A DNA stretch of 64,000 nucleotides from Gautieria morchelliformis (lineage: Eukaryota; Basidiomycota; Agaricomycetes; Gomphales; Gomphaceae). The stretch spans positions 62,001 through 126,000 of the forward strand of contig WHVA01000144.1 of assembly GCA_015179125.1 (NCBI GenBank). Reading direction: 5' to 3'. This document shows, piece after piece, positions 32,587 through 45,053 of this stretch. A program made the position numbers and the translations under genes. The notes beneath the pieces are model-generated. The model saw only the letters and a list, made by a program, of their open reading frames with translations. It searched no databases and had not been told where the DNA came from. The stretch's first letter is position 1, and every line of letters starts with the position of its first letter.

Positions 32587-35500
32587 TTGCCACCATCCCC
32601 TGCGTCGCCACTCGATCAAGCCGGCCTGCAGCTTGTGAGCATGTCACAGCGACATTTCCATGTCGCTGCCGCCCATCGACAGGTGAGTACTGCTAGCTTT
32701 GGCGAGACAGCCATCATATACCAACTTATAGTATATGCCTCAGGGGTCTTCGTCTGTCCGCCGCGTATTGTGCACATGTGTCGAATGTCGTGCATTCCCG
32801 ACAAGGATCAGGATGGCTGTTTCGTCACACAGCGCCAGAAGCGGAAACATGCAGAGAAGCAACTAACTCTGCCCATTAGCCGTCGAGAGAACCGTCGGAT
32901 CTCACCAGTGGAGAAATATACTAGAGGGAGAGGCAGAGGCAGAGGGGCTATATCTGTCAAACGTGCACTTCACACCGGTGGATCACAGGTCGCAGGGCCA
33001 TCCCAACTCAACACTCATCTCCAAGAAGATGAGGACTGTAAGTTTCTCCTTTCATCTGTCTCATATTGTACTTATACGGGCATGTTCGATTTAGATGATG
33101 AAGCGCAACTGGTCCCTGAGGTCTCCCAAGCCGAGTCGAAATTTGATTCAGACGGACTAATGGTACATTCTAGTTTGCATCAAGTACCTAGAAATACGCT
33201 AATTTTACACTTCTTCAGGACGTGGATATTGGCAATTGTGTCCATGAGAGTGCTGGCGAAGAAGCACCGATGGAGAGCCTGGCTTCTGGTTACTCGGGCG
33301 CACAAGACCCCAACTTGCCGGCCATGGAACTTAACACTGTGTTTGAGGATGAAGAGGATGAACCCTCGCGTGATCTTCCTGATGATGATATCTGGATATA
33401 TGCCAAGAACCCCATGGCATCTCCAGCAGCGTCGAACTCTGACGTCGAATCTCTTTCACAGGCAGACTCTCAACAGCACGCAAAATCCGACACGGCATCA
33501 TCGCAATCACCATCTAGTGGTGCAGAGCCAGGGAAGGTCAAGGCCGACCCCTGGCCACTGGCAAGTTCAGCTCCTGTCCTCAACACAATGGACTCGTTCT
33601 CAGCATCCAACGAACATTGGTATATCCGTATAATTTTGCTCCTTATAGCTTTTCTTCATACTAAACACCACCTGTCATTCCGCGCCTGCGGGATATTATT
33701 GTGGAGTTTGCGCATGGTCTTCATTTTAGTCGGCTGGATATCTGAGGAGAACCGCATGCCGACTACGCTAGGGACTGTGTTCACCCATCTAGGACTCACT
33801 GATCGTTTCACCCTCTTAATAGTTTGCCCCAAGTGTCGCACTGTGTCCGGGAAACCAGTGGCTGTTCCCAAATCCGAGGAAGAAGCCATGTGTTCTCAAT
33901 GCCAAACGTGGCTCTACCACCAAATATCCTCCTCGTATTTTGACCTTGGTCCAGACAAACGACCAAGCGTGAAGAAGCCTGTCAAGCCTAAAGTTGTCGT
34001 GCCCTTCGCTTCTCTCAAAGACCTTCTTAGCGAATTACTTGCACGTCCAGGAATGGAAGACCAACTCGATGCCTGCCGTGAGCAGCCAGCCACAGAAGGC
34101 ACATACAAGGCCATTTGGCACGGTAACATCTGGAAGACGATACGCGATGCTGATGGGAACCTCTTTTTTGGGCCTCGTAAGGACGACGAGTTACATATTG
34201 GGGTGACTTGTGGCCTTGACTGGTACGCTGTATTCTCCACTGTTATCAAAAATTTTATGCAGGCTTCTCAATGTGATATAGGTTCCAGGCCCGCCGTGGC
34301 GATTTCTCCCCAAGTCACTCATCAGGCGTAGTTTCTATGGCCTTGGCAAATCTGCCATGTGAAATAAAGTAAATTTTTTTGATATTGCTTGATTGTGCTA
34401 AAATAGGGTCTCCAGATACCACGTCGAGAATATGTTCATCCTGACATTCACTGCCGGGCCGACTGAACCTACAGCCGACCAACTTCAGCACCAGGTGAAG
34501 TTCGTGGTCGACGAGTTGCTCCGACTGTATACCCATGGTGTTATAATAAAAACTCCTCGGTTTCCTAATGGTAAGTGACATCTCATATAGTTTATCTGTA
34601 CTCATGCCACACCAGGTCGCCTAGTGCGCGTTGTTTGCATCGCTCTCGTTTGTGATCACCCGGCAGCAGTCAAGATGTGTGGGTCAGCTGACAAGGGTCA
34701 CAATCAACTGCCATGCACACGCTGTCAGGTCCCGAAAGAAGATCTGTTCTCAGATGAGGCATTGTGTGATGGTGAGTATGTGCTTGTTTCTGGTTCATGC
34801 AGGGTGCTATGATACATCACAGGATATCACGAGCGCGATACTAAAACACATATTAGGCAGGCGTACAAATACGCCACCTTGGATACAGATTCTGAGCGTG
34901 AAGACTTCTTCTCTAAGTATGGGACGAGGTGGTTTGAATTTGCCCGGCTCAAGTATTTCGATCCGATTAGGATGACGGTGATCGATCCAATGCACAACTT
35001 GCTAATAGGTACGTATTGCTGTACCTCAAGTTGTCAGAACTATTTAGTACTTATTGTTTAGGTGTATTGAAGAATCACTGGTATTCTATATGGATACAGG
35101 GGAAAGCCCTTCGAGCAAAAACTCAAAAAAACAAACGAGAGCTTGATCTGGTTCATGAACTTCTAAATTCGGTAATTTGTCATAATCTACCATATAATGA
35201 TTCGCATTGATGACTATGGTGTGCAGTTTGAGATGCCATCATTTGTAGGTCGACCGGCGAGGCAGGTTGGAGAGCCGGCAGGTGGAAGTTTATCTGCCGA
35301 CACATACAAGGGCCTAGGGTGCGTCTTTTTGCCTGCCCTGGTGAGTACTTTCTCACATATTTCTTATCCATCATGCTTATCTGTCATGTGTGCTTACACC
35401 GTATTTTATGAGATTCCATTTGTATGGGAAGCCTCCCTACCGGGAGCTCACAAGGAATTTCAACAAGCGAATGAAACATTTTCAAGGCGCTATGATGAAT

Positions 35501-37130
35501 GGCAGAAGAAACACGGTGACGTGTATCTAGCCCACCAAGAAGGCACCGCCCCTAAATGTAATCTCATTATTATTGATGGCTCTATATTGATGTCAATCTG
35601 TAGGGTCACAGGCATCAACCGTTCGGAATAAAAAATTAGTTGAACCCCCTAAGGCAGCCGAATTGCGCATGCATCCTGGGGATGATTTTCTCTTTCTCAA
35701 ATTAGGAGCCGCAACCAAGATCTATACACAGTACGAAATAACGCACAAGGATGTGCGACGCGCAGAAGGGTTGGTGCAGGAATATTTAATGGGCTTCAAA
35801 AAGGTCAATATGTTGTTTTTGATCCACTTGCAGCTAGGTCTGACTCTCCGGACAGAGGTATGGCATCGAGAAGATGAAACCCAACCACCACTTCCTCGTG
35901 CATCTCCCCGCTCAAATTCATGACTACGGCCCAGTATATGGTTTTTGGTGCTTCCTCGGGGAACGCCTGAACAAACTCTTGAAAAGCTTCCAGAGTAATA
36001 ACTGGGGCGGTGGTCAATTAGAGGTGAGCATGATGCGTGAGTGGGGACGAGATGTTCAGCTTCATGAAATGGTACGCGTTCATTGCGGTGACTTATTTGA
36101 GGTACTCACCCCAAAACACATGTTGAACAGTTGCGCTTGATAGCTGAATCAGAAACGATGAATGAACGTTGGGTAGCTGGCCATCTAATCAAGAATCCGA
36201 CAGAGGCCCGAGGTACTGTTGAAGCTGTGGCTGCGGCGAGGGAGGATGCGTTGATGGATGGTACGAGCTCACTCATCAACACGGTACTTACCAGCTAATA
36301 ACAACAGCGTCCCTACATTCGGATTTGATTCGAGGACCTGTCATCGCACAGCTCAAAGTTACCCCTCGAACTGCAGATCGTGCATTGCTAGCACACTACA
36401 AAGATATCGGAGGGGCCTCACCCCTGTATCTCCCATTGGATATGTCAGCACCCCCATCAGCTCACTATCTCACCTCTCGCGCCACGTATTATCGCTATGT
36501 CATTCTGAATGGACGGCGGTACACAACTGCCCCCCACAATTCTGAGACTCGTGCCAGCAATGCGTCTCTGGTTAAGGCACAACTTAATGACAAGTCGTTG
36601 TACGGGGAAATTACCTCTATTTTTGAGCACCTGCAGCCAGGCTATCCTCCATTTCTCTTCGCTGAAATCAGGTGGTTCAAAACACTTCAAGATTGTCCGC
36701 TAGAAACCGATGTGTGGGCAGATTTGTCAGTTGGATTCCTGATCCAAAGGTGTTTTAGCTCATCAATTTTTTCGCAGTCCTGAACTCGATGTGCAATTCC
36801 ATGCTCGCGATGTTGAAGCTGAATTTGATGCCAGGTATGCGGTCATACTATTTGAAAAAATTGTCTGCCATCTTGCACGGGGAATCTTACCTCGGACCGA
36901 TCCACCTCAATGGATCACGATAACCCTGGATAAAGTACGTACATGTTTTCCTGAGGAGATCAATTTTGCTGACCTCATTCCACATGTGGTTAGATGAGTG
37001 CGATCGTCTCTTGATCTCTAACGATATACACATGTGTAGCCATGTAACAAACCCAATTTCCTCTATTTCAGGAACAGAATGAGAGTGTGCACAACAAAGC
37101 AAATACAGCGATACAGCAATGGTAAAAAAG
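32587..37130 (+). CDS. Tnp2-type (CACTA) transposase, multi-exon
   Basis: Many small GT-AG introns are visible (for example 32682 GTGAGT, 33039 GTAAGT, 34571 GTAAGT). In order: a basic N-terminus (SRRENRRISP, then GRGRGRG), an acidic Ser-rich region, a CPKC...CSQC zinc motif (about 33825-33910), PFASLKDLLSELLARPGMED, KDDELHIGVTCGLDW, a DHPAAVKMCG block then CTRC (about 34655-34730), the acidic active-site box VIDPMHNLLIG (about 34978-35010), PNHHFLVHLPAQIHDYGPVY and FLGERLNKLLKSF (about 35876-35990), and a C-terminal part to about 37.1 kb. This is the order of fungal Tnp2 transposases, which cut and paste CACTA DNA. The exact start (32587 or 32641) and C-terminal exons are uncertain. No certain disabling change is seen, so the copy may be recent. 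Confidence 0.75.
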
Positions 37131-37173
37131 CGCTCCAAGAATAATGATAATGCGGGTCTAGAAGTCTATCGTG

Positions 37174-39396
37174 TTAAGCATCCTCCATCTCACCCTCATA
37201 CCCATCATCATCATCATCCACCACCTCATCAAGAGTGTCCTTCGGTACAAATTGCTGGTAGAGACTGATGCCGGGTGGGTTGTTCCCATCTGTAGGCCAC
37301 ATACTCACATATTCACTGTATTGGGGACACTTGAGCTTCTCCTCCCTCCAATCTGGGTCGGTCATAAAGGGGGGCGGGATCGTCAATGCTGGCTTGTCGG
37401 TCATTCGTCCAGAGTTCTTGACACGTTTGTATTTAAAGGCACGTCTTTCTGTTTCGGTCAAACCGAGCCTGTGGATCCTGCTAAGCTCATCCATTATTTC
37501 AGTCACCTATCACATGATTTGGTTATCAATAAACCGAATACCACCACTGTTGTGCACTCACAATTAGTATCCGCCACTTAGGTTCTATCACCTCCAAAAT
37601 ACCAATGTCGTCGTGAGCATCACTATTCCCCATGAATCCTAGTCTCTGCAGCATCTCAGTCCTCCATTCGTCCCTTTTCCCCTGACGATCTGCTTCAGTT
37701 TCACACAGCAAAATGCCTTCAGGCTCGCTATCCTCTTCGGACATCCAATCCATATGAAGCATGGGCCGTGGATCAAAATGGTAATTCACAATGAACCTCG
37801 GCACTGCTGACATCCGTGCCTTAAGTTTCTGTGGATCATATTAATCGGTGTCCGTGCATACTAGGAAAATTGGCGCACTTCCACTTGCCGGGCCCTGTGA
37901 CGGCCCACCTTACGGTTCATTCGTCCCATTCTCTCTTTGGCCTCATTATTTTGACTTTGATATTTTGTACAGTAGCCTCGAAATGTCGTCTTGACCAAGT
38001 GATAGAGTAAGTCCCGGTTGACAGGGATGTCTTCATACATCTCGAGAACAATATCAGGGGGAAATTCCTAGCTTATTGTGAGTACTATTGGTCTTTAGAT
38101 GCACCAGGAACACTGACATTGAGCGACTGTACTGCCAAATCAACAGTCTTATTGAATATCAGTTTATTAGCAGGATGCGTGACATCTTGGTCGAAACGGG
38201 GGTCGAGGAATGGTTCGCCGCTAGAGCTCAAGCGTGCCACGGTATTTGCATCGTGAGGCCCAGGAAGCGGGACTTCAGGCTTGGTTCGCTTATGAGTCGT
38301 GACAATGCCTGTGATTTCCTTGAAGAAATCACGGACTAGCTCCTATTAGATATGTAAGTTCATAATCTATTGCGTGATACCGAAAGCTAACCTGCAACAG
38401 CTTTTTGAGTTTATGTTCCCCAGGTGAGAGTTGATTATGTTTAGTGGACAGAAAGGATTTAATCCTGTCATCCCTCGCAATCGTTACAAATCCGCCGCCT
38501 CCATCGCGTCCACTCACTCTCTTCAAGGAGCGTCCTCGGGAGCTTCCTCCCATTGCTCTGCCATGAGACGGCATCACTTTTTCTTGCCTGTTTCCTGAAA
38601 CAAAGTGAGCTCATAATTGTTGTGTAAACGTTATATGTGATGTACCATGATTGTATTGCTTCGCAGCTTGTGACAGAGATATATCAGATTGACCATGCCT
38701 ATGAAAATCAGCTTATTCCAGGAGGAATATCTCAGTGCTGAACCTCAGGACATCGTCAGGTACAACGGAGTCAGACCTGCATATGTGGTGAGCATTCATG
38801 ACGACTCAATGGCATAACCCTAACTTGCCTCGTCTGGTCGCCGACGGTGCCTTGATGTTCCTGTCCAGGACCTCCGCGCGTGTGCTCATTATCACCGTGA
38901 TAGTTTTCTGGGGCAACATCAATCACGAGAATCAAATACTGAAGATGATTAAATGCTTACCTTTCGCTGCGGGAGTAGGATCTGAGAATTGAAACAGCGG
39001 ATACTTGGTGAGTGATCTTCAACAAATGTATGCTCACTTACAAGGCATGGCTCTGTTAGCACGGCTGGCCTTCGCCTTCACCTTCTTCATGATCACTTCA
39101 AGATCGCTATCGAGATCGCTGGTGGCCTTACGCTTGTTCCTGGCGTTATCGAAGGGTTCCGGGGCCTGGGTTTCTTCATCGGTTGGGGAGTCATCAGGCT
39201 TCTCCGTGTATGCCTTGCGAACCTCAAAGGGAAGTGACTTCCAGTTGGTGTGCAGGATACCATCAACATGTTTAGGCGGCTTGGTATATGGATCATGCGC
39301 AACTTTCGATATTACAGGCATGGGGATTACAGGAGGTGGATGATAGTAGGGAAGAAAAAGTCCAATGCGCGTGGTGGCTTGTGGTCGCGTTTTCAT
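37174..39396 (-). CDS. Second gene of the CACTA-like element, unknown function
   Basis: Minus-strand pieces with splice-like borders: start MKTRPQATTRIG at 39396, a basic segment with KRKATSDLDSDLEVIMKKVK ending near 39040 at a GTGAGC; further segments near 38577-38329 (Arg/Gly-rich GGSSRGRSLKRVSGRDGGGG) and 38340-38085 (LVRDFFKEITGIV); then 37813-37565 (acidic EEDSEPEG) and 37506-37174, ending in an Asp/Glu-rich tail. No known domain was recognised. Position, convergent with the transposase, is that of the accessory protein of plant CACTA elements, which binds subterminal repeats; that role is an inference. Exon joints are approximate. Confidence 0.55.
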
Positions 39397-39893
39397 TTGT
39401 TTAGATGTAAATGACGCAACGTGTTTAATTAGGATTGATACTACTATATGTGGACAGTAACTATATGTTTACGCGTTTTGTGTATATACCGCTGTATGTC
39501 ACCTTGGCTTGAGTTGCCCAATTGATAGAAAGTGCTGACTGGTAGTCTAATGTATTCAAAATGCATAAGTGCCGCCTAGGTGTAGGTCGGAGCATATATT
39601 TGCTCTGTGATCATGAGCTGTGTGCGGACTGGGGCAAACATGGACGAGTAGATTTGGTACTCGAGCGTAGCTATGTTTCGAACTTAATTAGATGTCAGGG
39701 AGCTAAAATACTTGACGAGGGAGTTAGACAGTGTATCTAGAGCATTGGATATATTTGGATTTTTGGCCCAAAGATATGGGGGCGGATCTACTGAGTGTTC
39801 GGTGTGTTGGGGTAATCACACTGTAATACGGCGCTAAATGCCCGGCTGGACTCATCTATTTGGACGGCAAATTTGAACCCACAAAACGCGGTG

Positions 39894-40425
39894 AATAGCA
39901 TGCCATCCATCGCCTTCCGAGGTCAGGCACAGACAACAGTCGCACACGACCGCAAAGGGGTTCAAAGCTATGTAAGTAAGCGTGGGAAATTTACCAATTC
40001 AAATCGCGTCCAGTCGCATCCACAACGATGATGTTTCGGTCCCCTGCTGCGTTCTCTCTATGTTGGTGCTGCGGACAGATTTTGCATAGGAGTAGTTGGT
40101 TTTCGCCCATCTTGCGGAGTAATTGTAATTTCCTAACTCGTGGATCACACGTTGCTGCTTGCTATAGTGATCTGCTCATCGAACGCGGCCAAATTATGGA
40201 CGACTCAAGTGAAGAAGCGTCTGACAGACAATCCGGAGAGTTAGTCGTCGACCATGATAGATTTGATAATAATTGCGCCCGAATCCGCAAGATTTAGTAA
40301 TGTTAGCGCGACAACGAGTCTGCAAATGCATATTATACATTTGTCTAATATAATATAAATTCATGGTTTGACAGCCAAGTCTGCGTCGTCGAAGGACAAG
40401 TTCGCCCGAAGGTTCTTGGCGCTAA
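39894..40425. other. No gene recognised
   Basis: A plus frame at 40028-40297 has no known motif. The stretch between the transposon's right end and the kinase pseudogene may include the pseudogene's degraded first exon. Confidence 0.45.
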
Positions 40426-41815
40426 TTGCTATATTTGACGTGTGGCAATCCTTTGAACGGCGTGACTACTATTGAATGGCGCCTAAGTAATTCCGCTCTC
40501 GAGTCTCAGGGATATTTGCTCCGCCCTCGCTACCATCCCAACTGGACACCAACCTGGAAGAGAACCAAAAAGTATATCTCTGAGTGTGAGGACAGCCATC
40601 ATTGCCCTCTAGAGTGCGTGCTCTGGTTGCTCGTCAGCAAGGAATGTGCCTGACATGACACCAGCGTAGGCATGTGATGGATGCCACACGTATGACAGTA
40701 ACACTGAAGCGGATAGTCAAGTACAAGGAATCCGATGAAGTGGGCATCGGCAAATTCTTCTCCAGCGAGCCTTTAGCGTCAGATCCTAAGAACCACTGCG
40801 TGCCATTACTTGACGTTCTCGAGGGTCCAGAGTATGAAGGAATGGTATTCCTTGTCATGCCGATTCTCCGGCCATTCAATCGACCAAAAATTTGGACATT
40901 CGGAGAAGCTGTCGAATTCTTTCGTCAAGTCTTTCAAGTGCGTCCTTGTATGTCATTTACGCACCTACGTCAACAACGTATCATGTTTCAGGGAATTCAA
41001 TTTATGCATAAGCACCATTACGCTCATCGGTAGGCCCTCAGCAGTATACAGATGGTGCAGGTAATAAAACATATGTCAAGCGATTGCACAGGAAGGAATA
41101 TCATGATGGACGCCAGAAAACCTTTTCCCAATGGATTTCATCCTATTGATATCGACTTCGACTACAAATGCCATCGTTTTTCAAGACATTGAACTCGAAC
41201 GGAACGTCCACCAAAATACCTTCTAATCGATTTCGGTCTCTCCAGATTTTACGATCCCAAGCATGGCCCACCACTGGATCTCCCCGTTCGTGGTATTGAT
41301 AGAACTGCACCCGAGATTCAAGGAGACAAATATAATCAACTCTCCAATCCGTTCGCAACTGATATCTACTATGTCGGTAATATGATCAAGATGGGATTTG
41401 TGGATGTACGTATGTCTGCTCTTTCTCATGTTCATTTCAGAACCATGGTCGGTTAAGTTAGGTTTGGATTTGATTTCATGGTGCCCTTGATTACAGACAT
41501 GACACAAGAAGAGCCACCGAAGCGACCAAGTATCGATGAGGTTGTGGCACGTTTCGAGACCATCTATCGCTCCCTCAGTTTCAAGCTGCTACGCACGCGT
41601 ATAGTGGGGCGAAAGGAAGACGAGGGCGCTTCCGCGCTTTATGATTTCTTGCATTTCTTCCGACGCATGCATGCTTTCATGCGAATTCCTCCTGTTCCAC
41701 GTGCAGGTATGGCCTATTCTCACACACAAGCTCACGGGAGGCTCCCTGCTAACCTGACCCTTTTCAAGTTTGGAAGGCGCTGTCATCATCTCCTGCCGGA
41801 AATGTAACACCTATG
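40426..41815 (+). pseudogene. Protein-kinase-fold gene, agaricomycete multi-copy family, broken
   Basis: The N-terminal part reads GYLLRPRYHPNWTPTWK and ECEDSHH. The kinase lobe has MDATRMTVTLKRI, FSSEPLASDPKNHCVP and VFLVMPILRPF. Introns 40938-40991 and 41030-41080 interrupt it, the second inside the catalytic loop, which reads AHR then DCTGRNIMMD (HRD...N). The DFG box is in YLLIDFGLSRFY (about 41219-41255). The last exons (41478 on) match 10337-10074. Frame breaks occur before MDATRM (about 40600-40675) and a TGA lies near 41190 just ahead of TRTERPPKYLL. It would phosphorylate an unknown substrate if whole; as seen it is a pseudogene. Related copies are numerous in mushroom genomes (from memory). 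Confidence 0.75.
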
Positions 41816-42420
41816 TGAGCCTGGATACACGTGCTGGAGGTCTTGGGGTATAATTTTGACATTCCGGAGAAGAATATATATATCATCAACTTCTGTCATT
41901 GCTAGACCTGGCAGTGGCTAAAGCGGACGCCGCGTATGAGAGAATCCAACTTTGTCGTCCGAAGATAGACACGAATATTGGGTGGAGACACGTGAGTAAG
42001 TCTGATGCAAAGCCGTATCATGGTCATTTGACTTCTCCGAAGCGTCGGTGATACCCAGAACAGAATACAGAGCATTGCAAAACTTCGAGATTCTTATGGA
42101 GTTAAGGCTACCGCAAGAGGTTTCAGTGAAGCATCATCCTCCTTCTCACTTCTCTTCCCCAGAATACCTCTACTCAAGTTAGTTTGCGGCCACCGAGGCC
42201 GCTAGTGGGCTGTCTTCTAAGTGCCAATTTTACCGCCGGAAGTCCGGGAGTCTAAGTGGCACCTAGACGACGGTCCACTGGCGGCTTTGCAGTATGGCGT
42301 GCAAAATGCACTTTTTTACAGTAATCCCGCCGGCTCTTGCTTTATAGAATGCATGAATGGTCGGCTCTCTTCGTGCGCCAGACCAAACAAGTAAAAGAAA
42401 TGTTTACAACGAAAAATTCC
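41816..42420. other. Downstream region shared with the 9.6-kb kinase copy; no gene
   Basis: Up to about 42130 it is recognisably related to 9640-10015 (GACCTGGCAGTGGCTAAAGC in both). Beyond it nothing is recognised. Confidence 0.55.
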
Positions 42421-42429
42421 ATAAAAAGA

Positions 42430-42780
42430 AACATATAGGAGTTCCAGATCATTTTACACCGTGGATGACGGTGAGCACATATCATATCGGCGTTGTTGGA
42501 TGTTACGGCTGCGCGGGACTGCGCGGACGTGACAGCGCAAGCCCGGTGCTCTCTGGGGTCTCTAGTCAGTGACCGGTCGATTGTTACGACTCGGCAAGAA
42601 TAGGGATCTCGCGCGCAAATATAGGAGTTACAGGTCAGTTTACACAATTTATGCTCACCACTGTCGATGACGGTGAGCACATATCATATCCCGGCATCCT
42701 TGCGTGTACGGCGTCGGCTGCACGGGACTGAGCGGACGTGACAGCGCAGGTCCGGTGCTCTCTGGGGTCTCTATGTAGTA
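42430..42780. repeat. Direct duplication of about 200 bp upstream of the GMC gene
   Basis: GATGACGGTGAGCACATATC occurs at 42464 and 42666 (202 bases apart), each followed by CGGACGTGACAGCGCA and TCCGGTGCTCTCTGGGGTCT-like sequence. The second copy ends about 175 bases before the GMC start codon, so it may lie in its promoter. Confidence 0.75.
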
Positions 42781-42951
42781 CCGGAAGCACTATTTTAGTG
42801 CCATCTCGGAGATCGGTTGTGTGACCACTAGCCAAATCGTAACGATCGACTATGTCACTAGGTTGACGGCCTGGCAAGCCCGACCCGCGCAAGCCAGGCC
42901 AAAGCCATGGCTTTGGAGTCGAGCTGATCCCAGGCTGCCCATCACTACAAC

Positions 42952-45053
42952 ATGTGGCCTTTCTCTGAGTCCTATCCTGAATCTTCCTGTGAAGCAGTGG
43001 TCGAAACAGAGTGGGATTACATCATTGTCGGCGGTGAGTATGCGTTCTAATCTGCGATCTGTCAAGTCTTGTTTACGGGTAACGTAGGTGGGACAAGTGG
43101 CTGCGTCATTGCGAATAGGTTGAGTGAAGAACCAGGTGTCAAAGTACTCCTTGTCGAAAGGGGGAGAGCAGCAAACACATGGCTCTCTCGGGTTCCTCTC
43201 CTCTCCACGAATTTTGTAGCGGGAAAGTCACGCAGTTTTTCCTTCCCCAGTGAACCCGTGGCGCAATTCGACGGGAGGCCTACGGAAATTGTCGGAGGTC
43301 GCGCTCTTGGAGGCACCTCGAGAATAAACTCCATGATGTACACTCGCGGTATTCCTGCCGAGTACAATGCTTGGGCAAACAGTGGACTCGAAGGATGGAG
43401 CTATCACGAGCTCCTTCCCTATTTCTTGAAGTCTCAAAACTCCATTGAATCCAAATATTCTGAATTCCACAGTGACCTCGGTCAGCAGAATCGACCCGTC
43501 TGTCGTGATACTACTGAGCTCATTTTCCCTGATTTGTCGGCAGGCGAGTGGCAGGTGCGTGCCCACACCGACTACTTCTTTCCTTCGACAGCAAGGCAAG
43601 TTGAGACCCCTTTGTTGCTGGCCGGTCGTCCTCACATTGAAAGGCACAGCGTTATCAAAGCCGCAAAGTCCCTTGGTCTTCCCTTTTATGACGATCTCAA
43701 CTTGCCTATGAGGCCAGTCGTCGGGTGTTCTAAAACCCATTTTACGATAGATTCTGAAGGCCAGCGACACTCCACTTTCCACGCCTTCCTTCCGCTCTCC
43801 ATCGCTATGTCTCGAAGAGATCGTCTTACTATTTGTACAAGCACCATTGCGCGCAGATTGGATATCAAGTCGACTCCCGACGGTAACTTGCGCGTTGAAG
43901 GGGTTTTCCTTCAATCCGTAAAGCCAGGTTCTTCGGCCACATATGTCCGCGCTCGTCGTGAAGTCATCGTGGCAAGTGGTGCCCTCGGTTCGCCCTGCCT
44001 ATTGATGCTCAGGTAGGTAATGGCGTGAATTCCAGTCTTTCTTTTGACCGCCCCGGTCCCATTTCAGTGGCGTGGGACCATGTGCACACTTACAAGAATT
44101 GGGCATCCCTGTTCTCAAAGATTTGCCAGGAGTCGGTTCAAACCTTGTTTGTGACCTTTCAGGCTCTTCATGCACGGTTGACTCATATCGCATCCCAGCA
44201 AGACCACGTAGGCCTTTCTACAGAGTACAGTGTTCCCATGGACGAGTCGCTTCTCGGGCTGTTGAAGCGACCTTTATCGTTTCTCAGAGCGCTTTGGAAA
44301 TATGTTACAAAGGGGCGCGGACTCCTGATTTCCCCGATCGCCGAGGTTAGTATATTTGCACGGACGGCCCTTTTAGCACCGGGAGGCGTGACTGTCAATT
44401 CAGAGGATACCGACTCCTCGGACCCAGCCCACCTTCCAGACTTCGAGGTGATGCCCGTATGTGGTTCATCTGATTATAACTCCTTCCTGCTACTTCATCT
44501 CGAACTGCCTCAGACCCCCATTGCTGATCCACGTCCTCCGGAGTTCGACCGAAGCAAAGGCACGTTCGCATTCACCATTGCTATCCTTCGGCCAAAGTCG
44601 AGGGGTTCAGTCCGACTCTCTTCCAGCGACCCCCTTGAGCATCCCGTATGCGACATGAATTACTTTGCCTCTCCAGAGGATTGGGTAAATATGCGTGCAG
44701 CCATCACTCTAGCCGTGCGGCTCTCGCAGTGCATGCGGGAGAGTGGATACCCTATTGAGGACGTACACGTTCCCGACATTTCGGATGACGCAGACATAGA
44801 CAAATTCATCAAGGAGTATGGACGGAGCCTCTATCACTACACCTCGACATGCCGCATGGGAGACGAGAATGACACGTTCCCTGGCGTTGTAGATGCCCAG
44901 CTCCGCGTTCACGGCATTCGAGGACTACGTGTGGCTGATGCAAGCGTCTTCCCGACGGTCCCTGCCACGCACACGCAGGCCCCTGCAGTAGTTGTCGCTG
45001 AGAAGTGTGCAGATATGGTCAAAAAACAATGGGCGCACATCCAGAGGATCTAG
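42952..45053 (+). CDS. GMC family FAD oxidoreductase
   Basis: Exons 42952-43033, 43088-43480, 43544-44012, 44068-44146, 44199-45053; GT-AG introns of 52 to 63 bases; 625 residues. The FAD-binding GGGTSG is at about 28-33, split by intron 1; the GMC signature GGRALGGTSRIN is near 94-105, LPGVGSNLQDH bridges the last intron, and the C-terminal catalytic His box YHYTSTCRMG (about 552) and THTQAP (about 597) are present. Such enzymes oxidise alcohols or sugars (aryl-alcohol oxidase, glucose oxidase and dehydrogenase relatives) with FAD. No signal peptide is evident, which points to an intracellular enzyme rather than a secreted ligninolytic one. The intron at 43481-43543 is a multiple of three without a stop, so retained forms would also be open. 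Substrate is not predictable; intact host gene. Confidence 0.9.

Larger units (their letters stand above)
32070..39893 (+). mobile_element. CACTA-like (Tnp2) DNA transposon, about 7.8 kb
   Basis: The left end CACCGCGTTTTGGCGG and right end ...ACAAAACGCGGTG are inverted (CACCGCGTTTT shared, then partial match). Degenerate subterminal repeats lie at about 32209 and 32331. Inside are a Tnp2-type transposase gene on plus and a second multi-exon gene on minus, converging near 37.15 kb. Two genes and subterminal repeats match the plant CACTA plan; the terminal sequence is CACCG rather than CACTA. No clean target duplication was found (ATT before 31599, ACT before 32070, AAT after 39893). Confidence 0.75.
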
